Assembly (NCBI GenBank): GCA_046349935.1
Contig: JAXMBK010000015.1
Location: forward strand, 1-64,000
Length of the DNA stretch: 64,000 bases
Reading direction: 5' to 3'
From: CAIXSC01 sp046349935
GTDB taxonomy: Bacteria > Planctomycetota > Planctomycetia > Pirellulales > Pirellulaceae
The translations under genes and the position numbers were made by a program. The notes under the pieces were generated by a model. That model worked only from the letters and a program-made list of their open reading frames with translations, did not search any database and was not told the origin of the DNA. Positions 1-7,443 of this stretch are shown piece by piece. Each line of letters starts with the position of its first letter. The first letter of the stretch is position 1.

Positions 1-1
1 G

Positions 2-982
2 CCCATCCCGCCGGCCCCGCCGCCGCGTCCCGCGCCGCAACGTCCTCCGCCTCCCCCCGCAGGCCCCGTCGCCAACATCCCGCGCGTGGCGACAGCCCCG
101 CCCGTTCCCGCCGCCTCGACGCCAGCCAGCGCGAAGCCGCTCAGCGTCAAGCCCGAGCCCGCAAAGCCCGAGCCCGCAAAGACAGCGTCTCCGAAGCCAG
201 AGGCCGTCAAGCCTGCGACTCCGCCGACCGCGGCTCCGTCGACCGCGGCTCCGTCGACCGCGGCTGCGCCGACCGCGTTCGCGCCGGCCCGCGTGGAGGA
301 AGCGCCCGCAGACGAAGACGATGTGCCGCCCGAACTCGCGTGGATGTACGAAGGGCGAGAGGCGCCGCGTTCGGTCGTTCGCACCGGCGAGTCGCCGGAG
401 GGACCGCGGGTCGCGGCCGGGCTGGTGGTCGCGCAAGGATTGCTGCTCGTCGTGATGCTGGCCGTCGGCTTTGGACTGGGGCGTGCGAGTCAACGGGCAG
501 GCGACGGCGGAGCGCAAGAGACGCTCGCAGCACGCCCCGCGACGCTCAGCGGCAAGGTGGAGTACGGAACGAGCGGCGGGACGTCTTTTCCCGATGAAGG
601 CGCCGTGGTGCTCGTGTTTCCCGCGAGCCAACGGCCGGCGGCCGACGAGCGCATCGCCTACGAGGGACTGCGGCCGACCGACTTGCCGCTCGACGCCAAC
701 CATGAATCGCTTGAGAAACTCCGGTTGCTTGGCGGCGGACTGGCCCGCGTCGACGCCGCGGGCCAGTTTCGCATCTCACTGCCCAAGTCGGGCAGCTATT
801 ACGTCTTGGTGTTGTCGCACCATGGAGCTCGCCGCGCCAATGTCGCGCCGAACAAGTCCGATCTCGCCCAAATCGGTCGGTATGTTCAGATGGCCAATGA
901 ATTGATCGGCGACCGCCGTTACCGCTGGACCACCGAAGAGATCACCGGCCAAAAGCGACTTGACTCCGCGCTCCCACATTAA
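2..982 (+). CDS. Pro/Ala-rich single-pass membrane protein, 5'-truncated by the window edge
   Basis: The frame is open from base 2, so the gene begins upstream of the window; a GTG at 86 is an internal possibility. Counted from 86, residues 1-70 are Pro/Ala/Lys-rich low complexity, including short tandem repeats (PSTAAPSTAA, KPEPAKPEPAK). One hydrophobic segment follows at about 109-132, then a roughly 145-residue domain starting LSGKVEYG. That start resembles carboxypeptidase-regulatory/transthyretin-like beta-sandwiches, which planctomycetes often place outside the membrane. The likely topology is a cytoplasmic low-complexity tail, one transmembrane helix and a periplasmic beta domain. No catalytic motif is visible. 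The stop lies in a TTAA shared with the convergent gene downstream. The domain call is inference from the opening motif. Confidence 0.7.
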   Translation, partial: PIPPAPPPRPAPQRPPPPPAGPVANIPRVATAPPVPAASTPASAKPLSVKPEPAKPEPAKTASPKPEAVKPATPPTAAPSTAAPSTAAAPTAFAPARVEEAPADEDDVPPELAWMYEGREAPRSVVRTGESPEGPRVAAGLVVAQGLLLVVMLAVGFGLGRASQRAGDGGAQETLAARPATLSGKVEYGTSGGTSFPDEGAVVLVFPASQRPAADERIAYEGLRPTDLPLDANHESLEKLRLLGGGLARVDAAGQFRISLPKSGSYYVLVLSHHGARRANVAPNKSDLAQIGRYVQMANELIGDRRYRWTTEEITGQKRLDSALPH

Positions 983-2439
983 CGGGACGCGAACAGCTCC
1001 ACCTCCTCCGCCCCCACGAAGTCGAACGTCTCTCCGTCGTCGCCGTGCGCAGTTCCCGTCAACGTCACGGTCGCCGCGCGCCGACGATCCCGCGCCCCGC
1101 AGCGCCGTTCATCTTCCTCGATCAAATCGCGGTACATTTCGCGTAGATCGGTGTCTTCCAGCCGGAAGTGGAGCACCAGGTCCAAGTCGCCGTCGCGATC
1201 GACGTCCTGAAAGACGGCCTTCTTCGCCGCAGCGCCCGCGAATCGAATGCTGGAAATATCCACCCACGCAGCGTTGAAATCGCTGGTGGTGAACAAGGTG
1301 ACCGGAATGACTCCCTTCGCGTCGACGTTGATCGGGTTCTTGCGACTTCCCGGCTTGACGTCAATGCCGACGAACCAAGTCGCGGCGGCGCTGACGTTGT
1401 TCGCTCCCAACTCGCCCGCCAGCGTTTCATCCGCTTCGTGAATTGCACGTTCGGGGTCGACGACCAACAGCAGGCGTTCTTGAGGCGTTCCGAGCGATTG
1501 GAGCGACGTAGTCGCCGAGTATTGTCCGGGGTCCCGCATTCCAGACGTATCAAATTGGTGCGCCTCGACGTCGATCTGCGGATCGAATACATCGTCATGC
1601 GACCAATACAGTTTCACCACCGGATCGTCGGCCAGCGCTGCGCCGTCGATGCTCCAGGTGGCTTGAATTGCTTCGCCGTCGAGTTCCACCTCGACCGCCG
1701 CGAGGTCCGGATGGGTCGTTTCCGGTTCGTAGGGCGTGTAGCTGAAATCGTCGAAGTAAGTCTCGAACGACGGCCGCCAGAACGGCGCAAACATGACGAG
1801 TTCGATTTGGTCGAACCGCAGATCCTCGGTCCCGTGGTAGACCGTTTGTCCGTCGATGGTAAAGGTGACGTCGTTCGGAAAGACGCGAGCGCCCAACTGG
1901 TGCCAGCCCGGCGTGCGCTGCACTTGCATGGTCGACGGATCAACGCCCTGCATGTTGATGTGATAGTACGACCCGTCGCCGAAGTTGTAGTCATACGTCC
2001 CCATCGTGATGTTCCAACCCGGCACCTCGACCGTGTTGTGCAGCCACAATTGGATGTAGTTGCTCGAACCGACGTCGGCGCCCGAGTCATAGAACCACGT
2101 CGACACCTCGCCGTACGACGGCGCATCCAGCTTGTGCCAGATCCCCGCCTGCTTCTCGATGCTGCCAGGAACCGAATTGAATTGCACGGACTGAGTTCCG
2201 CTGTGGGCTTGCGCGGTCGAGGGAAACGTGACGTAGCCCGAGTATTCGTCGGTCGACCAGAAGGGATCGAGCGTCGCGGATTCGAACGAGTCTTGAAAAC
2301 CCGCGAAGACGCGTCGCGACTCCAGCCGCTCGAAGCCCAGCCGTCCGCCTTGCCGCCGCAGCCGCCGATCCAGGACCTGCGAGCGCATCGACGCGTTCCC
2401 CTCTCGCTTCCGAGCTTCAGTCAAGTTAAGACGTTGCAT
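979..2439 (-). CDS. Secreted protein with planctomycete N-terminal export motif and Asp-rich C-terminal module
   Basis: A 486-residue protein. The ATG at 2439 is chosen because AGGAG lies 8 bases upstream; an in-frame ATG at 2475 has no ribosome-binding site. Near residue 40 is FERLESRRVFAG, the N-terminal motif that marks many exported planctomycete proteins. The middle (about 45-240) looks like a beta-sandwich. It is followed by a CARDB-like stretch beginning HPDLAAVEVEL and then a DVKPGSRKNPIN...VIPVTLF...DVDRDGDLDLVLHF segment. That last module recurs in bacterial and archaeal surface proteins and carries an Asp-rich DxDxDGD loop that probably binds calcium. No enzymatic residues are recognisable. 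It probably serves at the cell surface or in the matrix. It is convergent with the upstream gene, with a 4-base stop overlap. Confidence 0.75.
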   Translation of the reverse strand: MQRLNLTEARKREGNASMRSQVLDRRLRRQGGRLGFERLESRRVFAGFQDSFESATLDPFWSTDEYSGYVTFPSTAQAHSGTQSVQFNSVPGSIEKQAGIWHKLDAPSYGEVSTWFYDSGADVGSSNYIQLWLHNTVEVPGWNITMGTYDYNFGDGSYYHINMQGVDPSTMQVQRTPGWHQLGARVFPNDVTFTIDGQTVYHGTEDLRFDQIELVMFAPFWRPSFETYFDDFSYTPYEPETTHPDLAAVEVELDGEAIQATWSIDGAALADDPVVKLYWSHDDVFDPQIDVEAHQFDTSGMRDPGQYSATTSLQSLGTPQERLLLVVDPERAIHEADETLAGELGANNVSAAATWFVGIDVKPGSRKNPINVDAKGVIPVTLFTTSDFNAAWVDISSIRFAGAAAKKAVFQDVDRDGDLDLVLHFRLEDTDLREMYRDLIEEDERRCGARDRRRAATVTLTGTAHGDDGETFDFVGAEEVELFASR

Positions 2440-2593
2440 GCTTGTCGCTCCTGAATCAGTCGTGTGTGTGATCAATTTGTTGTTTCACCACGGGACTAAC
2501 CGCCCAAGAACTCTGAAGCGCGACAAGTCTTCGCCAAAAATCTTTTCCATCAACCGCCGGCAGTTTGCGGCTTGCGGACGAACAGGACCACGC

Positions 2594-3949
2594 ATGCGAA
2601 CCATGACGACATGGCTCTTCGATCAATCGGGCCGCGCGCTCGCTCTACTCGTCGCGTGGCTGCTTCTGACAACCTTCAGCGCCCGCGGTGCGGACCTTGT
2701 CGCCGTCCGCCCTCCATCACAACTCGGGCCGCTCGACAATCCGCTGAAGGGCTGGTGTCCCTACACCGACGCGGGACCGATTCACCAGCCCTACTCGATG
2801 GTGTTCCAGTACGTCTCCTGGCGCGACCTCGAACCGCTCGAAGGCGACTATCGATTTGAACGCTGGGAGCAGTCGTGGGACGCACCCGCGGCGCGCGACA
2901 AACACATTCTGTTCCGCGTGTACATCGATTACCCGTCCAAGAAGTCAGGGCTGCCGGATTGGCTGCGAGCAGCAGGAGTACGCGAGACGCCGTATGACGA
3001 TTACGGCGGAGGTTTGTCTCCCGACTACAACGACCCGCGCATGGTCGCGGGGATGGAGAGGCTCATCGCGTCGCTCGGCCGACGTTACAACACCCACCCG
3101 CGCATCGCCTTCATTCAATTGGGATTGCTGGGGTTCTGGGGCGAGTGGCATACGTATCCGCGGACGAAGTTGTACGCGTCGGCGGAGACAGAGCGTCGCG
3201 TGATCGATGCGTACCGAAAAGCGTTCCCCGACAAATCGCTGATGGTGCGTTACGCGCGCGGCGCGGCGGGAGCGCAAGAATGGATCGGGTTTCACGACGA
3301 CATGTTTCCCGAAGACACCGATAACGGACAAGACTGGAGCTTCTTAGCTGGGTTGCGATCCGCGAAGAGAACCGACAACTGGCGGGTCGCCGTCGTGGGC
3401 GGAGAAATGGTCCCCGGCCAAGCCTCCAAGTGGCTGGGCGACCAATATGAGACGACGCGTACCATGCTCGATCGAGCTCGTTTCACTTGGGTCGGCCCCT
3501 ACTGTCCCGCGCTCGCGAACGACTCCAGCGAACGGTTCCGCCAGCGCAGTGAAGAATTAGTGCGCAGGATGGGGTATGAGTTTCAGATTGAAGAAGCGAC
3601 GCATCCAGCAGCGGGGACGACGAACGAAGCGTTGCTTGTGACGCTGCGCGGCGTCAATCGCGGGACGGCCCCGTTTTACTACCCTTGGAAAGTGGAATGG
3701 GCGCTGTTGGATTCCCAAGGCCGATTGGTTTCACGCGCCGCGACCGACTGGGACATTCGTCGTTGGCGTCCGGGTGCGTTCTCCGAAAACACTCGCCTCA
3801 GGTTCGACGCCGCCCCCGGCGTTTACCGATTGGCCGTCGGCATTCGCGACCCTTGGCGAGACAAACCGGCGATCCGTTTCGCCAACGCACTCCCCGTACA
3901 CGAGGGTTGGACGATCCTCTCGGAAATTCAGTGGATTGAAAAACCATGA
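2594..3949 (+). CDS. Secreted DUF4832-like putative glycoside-hydrolase-fold protein
   Basis: A 451-residue protein. The start at 2594 is preceded by AGGA 6 bases upstream and opens a signal peptide whose core is LALLVAWLLLTTFSARG. The mature part opens with DNPLKGWCPY and has SMVFQYVSWRDLEPLEGDYRF, then FIQLGLLGFWGEWHTYP and a VRYARG segment. This pattern (aromatic core, E near the end of a strand, FWGEW) is like DUF4832 proteins, which resemble TIM-barrel glycosidases. A beta-sandwich-like C-terminal region (GTAPFYYPWKVEWALLDSQG onward) fits the C-terminal domain of that family. Substrate is unknown. The gene is divergent from the secreted protein at 979-2439, and a 154-base gap holds both promoters. 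The family name is recognised by pattern only. Confidence 0.65.
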   Translation: MRTMTTWLFDQSGRALALLVAWLLLTTFSARGADLVAVRPPSQLGPLDNPLKGWCPYTDAGPIHQPYSMVFQYVSWRDLEPLEGDYRFERWEQSWDAPAARDKHILFRVYIDYPSKKSGLPDWLRAAGVRETPYDDYGGGLSPDYNDPRMVAGMERLIASLGRRYNTHPRIAFIQLGLLGFWGEWHTYPRTKLYASAETERRVIDAYRKAFPDKSLMVRYARGAAGAQEWIGFHDDMFPEDTDNGQDWSFLAGLRSAKRTDNWRVAVVGGEMVPGQASKWLGDQYETTRTMLDRARFTWVGPYCPALANDSSERFRQRSEELVRRMGYEFQIEEATHPAAGTTNEALLVTLRGVNRGTAPFYYPWKVEWALLDSQGRLVSRAATDWDIRRWRPGAFSENTRLRFDAAPGVYRLAVGIRDPWRDKPAIRFANALPVHEGWTILSEIQWIEKP

Positions 3950-3957
3950 GCGAAGGT

Positions 3958-3994
3958 GGTGGGCCCGCGCTCGCAAAGCCTCGCTTGGCCCACC
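3958..3994. repeat. REP-like palindromic repeat, copy 1
   Basis: Perfect 8-base arms ggtgggcc / ggcccacc enclose a 21-base centre. The 35 bases at 3961-3995 recur exactly at 4054-4088. It lies 8 bases past the stop at 3949, between convergent genes, so it could act as a transcription terminator as well as a dispersed repeat. Confidence 0.8.
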
Positions 3995-4053
3995 CTACGC
4001 GCCGTCGGGTCAGCTCTCCTTACTACTTCCTACTCTCAACTCTCGGCGCAGCC

Positions 4054-4088
4054 GGGCCCGCGCTCGCAAAGCCTCGCTTGGCCCACCC
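4054..4088. repeat. REP-like palindromic repeat, copy 2
   Basis: Exact 35-base copy of 3961-3995 in the same orientation, 93 bases downstream. The left arm is shortened because the bases before it differ (cagcc instead of ggt), leaving gggcc / ggccc. The 53 bases after it, up to 4141, show no further feature. Confidence 0.8.
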
Positions 4089-4141
4089 GACAAATCTCCG
4101 TGTCCTCGGCGTCCTCTGTGGCAAAAAACGAGCTCTGCGGC

Positions 4142-5857
4142 TCAGCCCAAAATCTCGCGTTTGCGTTGCACGTAATCCCACACGACGAAGCGATCAAGAT
4201 CGCGGCCGGCCGTGAAGAAGACGCGGCCCTGAGTCGACTCGGCCAACCGATAGGCGAACCGAATATCCTCTTCGCTTTGCGACCAACTGGGAATCAAGAA
4301 CAAGTTGATCGTGATTCCCTGTTTGCGGCACAACTGCGCCTCGCGCAGCGTCGCGGTTTCGGTGCGCGGGTCGGGCGGGTAGAGCAGGTAGAGCCACGAA
4401 CCGTCGAAGTGGGCGGTGGGGAGGCCGTCGGTGATGACGATGACTTGCCGATTCGGCGTGTCGACGGTCGCCAACGACTGTCGCGCCAGTTGCAACGCGT
4501 GCTGCAAATTCGTGAAGTGCGGCGGAATGCGACTCTCGCTCACATCGTCGCGACTCATGTCGACCTTTAGCCGAACGATCGGATCGAACAGGGTGACCGG
4601 CTTGGGCATAAGTTCGACGATCTGACCTGGAGCGCAAGCCTTCGCGAACGAATACATTTCGAAGAAGCGCAGAAAGTCGCCGGGGTACTCGCTGCGAATG
4701 AGCCCCTCGAGCGCCAGGGCCATGCGTTTGACGTTGATGTACTGCCCCTCGTAACGCATCGAGCCGCTCATATCCATGACGACGACCGTCGCGCACTTGG
4801 GGGTATTGCGAGTGCGATGGACGACGATGTCTTCGTTCTTGAGTCGCACGGGAAACTCGCCGCCCGTCCGCAGCAGCGCATTCACGAACGATTGCGGAAT
4901 GTCCATTTGCGTGAGCGAGTCGCCGAACTCGTAGGGACGCGTGCGCTGGAGTTCTACCGCCCCGTCGCCCTCGATGGGACCTTGATGGCGACCGCTGCGC
5001 GAGGCTTGCAGGTTGGCGAAGATGCGTTCGAGCAGTTTGCCTTGAAACACCTTGTAGGCTTGCGGCGTCACCTGGAAGACGCCGTTCGAATCGCGTTGGA
5101 GCCCCTGGCGTTCGGCCGCCTCGCGCACGAAGTTCTCCACCATGTTCTGCAGTTCTTCGAGCCGCGACATGTCGCCCGGTTCTGTGAACTCGGAGAGCAT
5201 CTCCATGTCGATGATCGCGATCTGCGCCGTTTTCTGTGCTTCCTCGAGTTGTTCGAGGAGCTTGTCGATTTTTTCGAGTTCCTCTTTGACTTGCAGCGCT
5301 TCGGGGACGCTCAGGGACGTTCGGCCCGTGAACGCATACTTTGCGGCCAATTCGTCGACTTGGTACTTCTCGCCCAGCGATTCGATCAGCCCGATCATCC
5401 GGCGAGCGACGGGCGAGGCGTCGTCGCCGAGTGCGTACCAGAGGCGTTCCAGGTCGTAGATTTGCTCCGCCTCGACGGCCTGCTTGAAGGCTTTCCGCAG
5501 TTCATCGGGGACTTGGACGGTCCGCGCTGTTTGCTCGAAGGCGCGCCCCGCCGCCCGCTGCACGCCGTGCGTCTCGTACTTTTCCAGGATCTTCCGCTTT
5601 CGTTCGAGCAGCATGGCGCGTAGGGCGTCGAGGCTCGGACCAAGTCCGGCGATTTGACTGGGGTCAAGCCGAATGGCGCGGGCCAGTTCTGCTTCGGTAA
5701 GCGGCCGATAGCCGCCGTATTGCAAGAGATGTTCGAACGCGGGCGAGACCAAGTCGGGCGGGGGCTGCGTGGGGCTGGGGAAATGGCGCGGATCGAATTT
5801 CTGATACGTGTGGATCACGCCGCCGATCGGCGCACGACGCGGGAGTGGCTCGTTCAT
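4142..5857 (-). CDS. VWA-domain protein (Mg-chelatase D / MoxR-associated type)
   Basis: A 571-residue protein. The ATG at 5857 has AGGGA 8 bases upstream; an ATG at 5878 in the same frame is possible. The N-terminal 350 residues are charged and largely helical, with a coiled-coil-like segment (LEKIDKLLEQLEEAQKTAQI). A von Willebrand A domain fills the C-terminus and carries the metal-dependent adhesion site DMSGSM at about 362-367 and the later VITDG. VWA proteins of this type act with the AAA+ ATPase encoded just upstream, as in chelatase I/D or MoxR/VWA pairs that insert metals or remodel complexes in the cytoplasm. No signal peptide is seen. It is co-directional with the ATPase gene, which stops at 5885, and is surely co-transcribed. 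The client is unknown. Confidence 0.85.
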   Translation of the reverse strand: MNEPLPRRAPIGGVIHTYQKFDPRHFPSPTQPPPDLVSPAFEHLLQYGGYRPLTEAELARAIRLDPSQIAGLGPSLDALRAMLLERKRKILEKYETHGVQRAAGRAFEQTARTVQVPDELRKAFKQAVEAEQIYDLERLWYALGDDASPVARRMIGLIESLGEKYQVDELAAKYAFTGRTSLSVPEALQVKEELEKIDKLLEQLEEAQKTAQIAIIDMEMLSEFTEPGDMSRLEELQNMVENFVREAAERQGLQRDSNGVFQVTPQAYKVFQGKLLERIFANLQASRSGRHQGPIEGDGAVELQRTRPYEFGDSLTQMDIPQSFVNALLRTGGEFPVRLKNEDIVVHRTRNTPKCATVVVMDMSGSMRYEGQYINVKRMALALEGLIRSEYPGDFLRFFEMYSFAKACAPGQIVELMPKPVTLFDPIVRLKVDMSRDDVSESRIPPHFTNLQHALQLARQSLATVDTPNRQVIVITDGLPTAHFDGSWLYLLYPPDPRTETATLREAQLCRKQGITINLFLIPSWSQSEEDIRFAYRLAESTQGRVFFTAGRDLDRFVVWDYVQRKREILG

Positions 5858-5884
5858 GATGGCAGTCCCTGGCCGCATTCGCGG

Positions 5885-7315
5885 CTATTCGATCGCATAG
5901 GTAATCCGTCCGTACTGCGTGCCGCGTGAGATTTTGTCCATCGCGTACAAGCCCGCCAGCACGAACTCGACGCACGACGCACGCACGGCCGCGTCTTGCG
6001 AGGCGTTCACCTCGAAGGCCTTGTCCCAAGCCGGCGGCACGCGTTGCAGACGGTCCGAGTAGACCGCAGAGGGGAGCATGTCCCCGACTTCGATCTTCAC
6101 GCCGCGGCTGAAGATCTGTGCTATTTCCTCGAGTCCATGGCGGTCGACGTACTCTTCGAACACCGTTCGCACTGCTTCGGCGATGACGGCGTCGAGCACC
6201 TGGCGTTCCGACATTTGATGGCTGCCCATCAAGTCGAGTTCGAGCTTGCCGAGCGACGAGGCGTAGAGGTGCCCGAGATCGCTGATCCGCGGCACGGCGG
6301 GGCGCTCCCCTAGCACGACGGCGCGTTGTCGAGCGCTCGCGACCATCGTGCGATAGTTGGCGATGCTGAAGCGGGCGCTGACGCCCGAGCTATGGTCGAC
6401 GTACTTCGACTTACGCGCCTGCACCGTGATCTGCTCGATGATCTCGTTCATGAAGTGCGGCACGACGACCGGGTAGTCTCCTCCCAGATCCAGCGCGGCT
6501 TCTTGTTGAAAGATCTGAATCCCCAAGTCGCGTTCCCGCGGATAGTGCGTGTGAATGACCGACCCGATGCGGTCCTTCAGCTGCGGGATGACTTTGCCGC
6601 TACGATTGAACGTCGAGGGGTTGGCGGAGAACAGCAGCAGCACGTCGATATCGAACTTCACCGGGTAGCCGCGGATTTGCACGTCGCGTTCTTCCAGGAT
6701 GTTGAACAGCCCGACTTGGACCAGTTCATCAAGTTCCGGGATTTCGTTGATCGCGAAGATCCCGCGATGCATGCGCGGGATGAGGCCGAAGTGCAGCGCT
6801 TCCTCGGTCGACATGCTCACGCCGCCCGCCAACTTGGCGGGGTCGATCTCGCCGATGATGTCGGCGAACTTCGTACCCGGCGCCAGCCGCTCGGCGTAGC
6901 GGTCCTCGCGCTTCCACCATCCGATCGGCGTCTCCGCCTCGTCGTGCTCGGCGATAAACCGCTTGCCGACGCGGCTGATCGGCAAATAGGGATCGTCGTG
7001 AAACGGCGCGTCGGGAATGTCGAGATACGGAATTTCCGGGTCGAGGAAGCGGACCAGCGACCGCATCAAGCGGCTCTTCGCTTGCCCCTTCTCACCCAGG
7101 AACAGCATGTCGTGGCTGGCCAACAACGCAATGTTGATCTCGGGGATGACCGTGTCTTGGTACCCGACGATGCCCGGGAACAATTCGTCGCCGCGGGCCA
7201 ATTGTGCGAGAAAGTTATCGTGCAGTTCTTGTTTGACCGATTTCGAGATCCAGCCGCTGTCGCGGAGTTCGCGGAGGTTCGAGGGTTTTGCAGTCATGCC
7301 GTGTCGATCGCTCAT
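5885..7315 (-). CDS. AAA+ ATPase, ChlI/MoxR-like
   Basis: A 476-residue AAA+ protein. The start is taken at the ATG at 7315; a TTG directly before it and an ATG at 7297 are alternatives, and none has a clear Shine-Dalgarno. The P-loop is GEKGQAKS (about 74-81), with Ala where the second Gly normally precedes Lys. The Walker B region reads GIFAINEIPEL, with Asn in place of the usual Asp before the catalytic Glu. The sensor region LLLFSANPSTF is intact, followed by the Arg-rich RIGSVIHTHYPRERD. The length exceeds a typical MoxR (about 330) because of a helical C-terminal extension. It forms a two-gene operon with the VWA gene 27 bases downstream (6 bases to the alternative VWA start). It probably drives ATP-dependent remodelling of an unknown client. 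Confidence 0.85.
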   Translation of the reverse strand: MSDRHGMTAKPSNLRELRDSGWISKSVKQELHDNFLAQLARGDELFPGIVGYQDTVIPEINIALLASHDMLFLGEKGQAKSRLMRSLVRFLDPEIPYLDIPDAPFHDDPYLPISRVGKRFIAEHDEAETPIGWWKREDRYAERLAPGTKFADIIGEIDPAKLAGGVSMSTEEALHFGLIPRMHRGIFAINEIPELDELVQVGLFNILEERDVQIRGYPVKFDIDVLLLFSANPSTFNRSGKVIPQLKDRIGSVIHTHYPRERDLGIQIFQQEAALDLGGDYPVVVPHFMNEIIEQITVQARKSKYVDHSSGVSARFSIANYRTMVASARQRAVVLGERPAVPRISDLGHLYASSLGKLELDLMGSHQMSERQVLDAVIAEAVRTVFEEYVDRHGLEEIAQIFSRGVKIEVGDMLPSAVYSDRLQRVPPAWDKAFEVNASQDAAVRASCVEFVLAGLYAMDKISRGTQYGRITYAIE

Positions 7316-7443
7316 CAAGTTGAGTTAGACTAAATCGCGGGACGTGCGGTAGTATAGCGGACCGGCGAGTGGGCGGCGGATCGCCCCGTGCGTCCGCGCG
7401 TCCGGGAGATGTCGGTCGCTTCGCCGAAGGCGTCCATTTGCTT

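Noticed and set aside
4817..5623. Plus-strand frame opposite the VWA gene
   Set aside because: Shadow frame rich in Leu/Arg/Phe, without ribosome-binding site; the opposite frame has DMSGSM.
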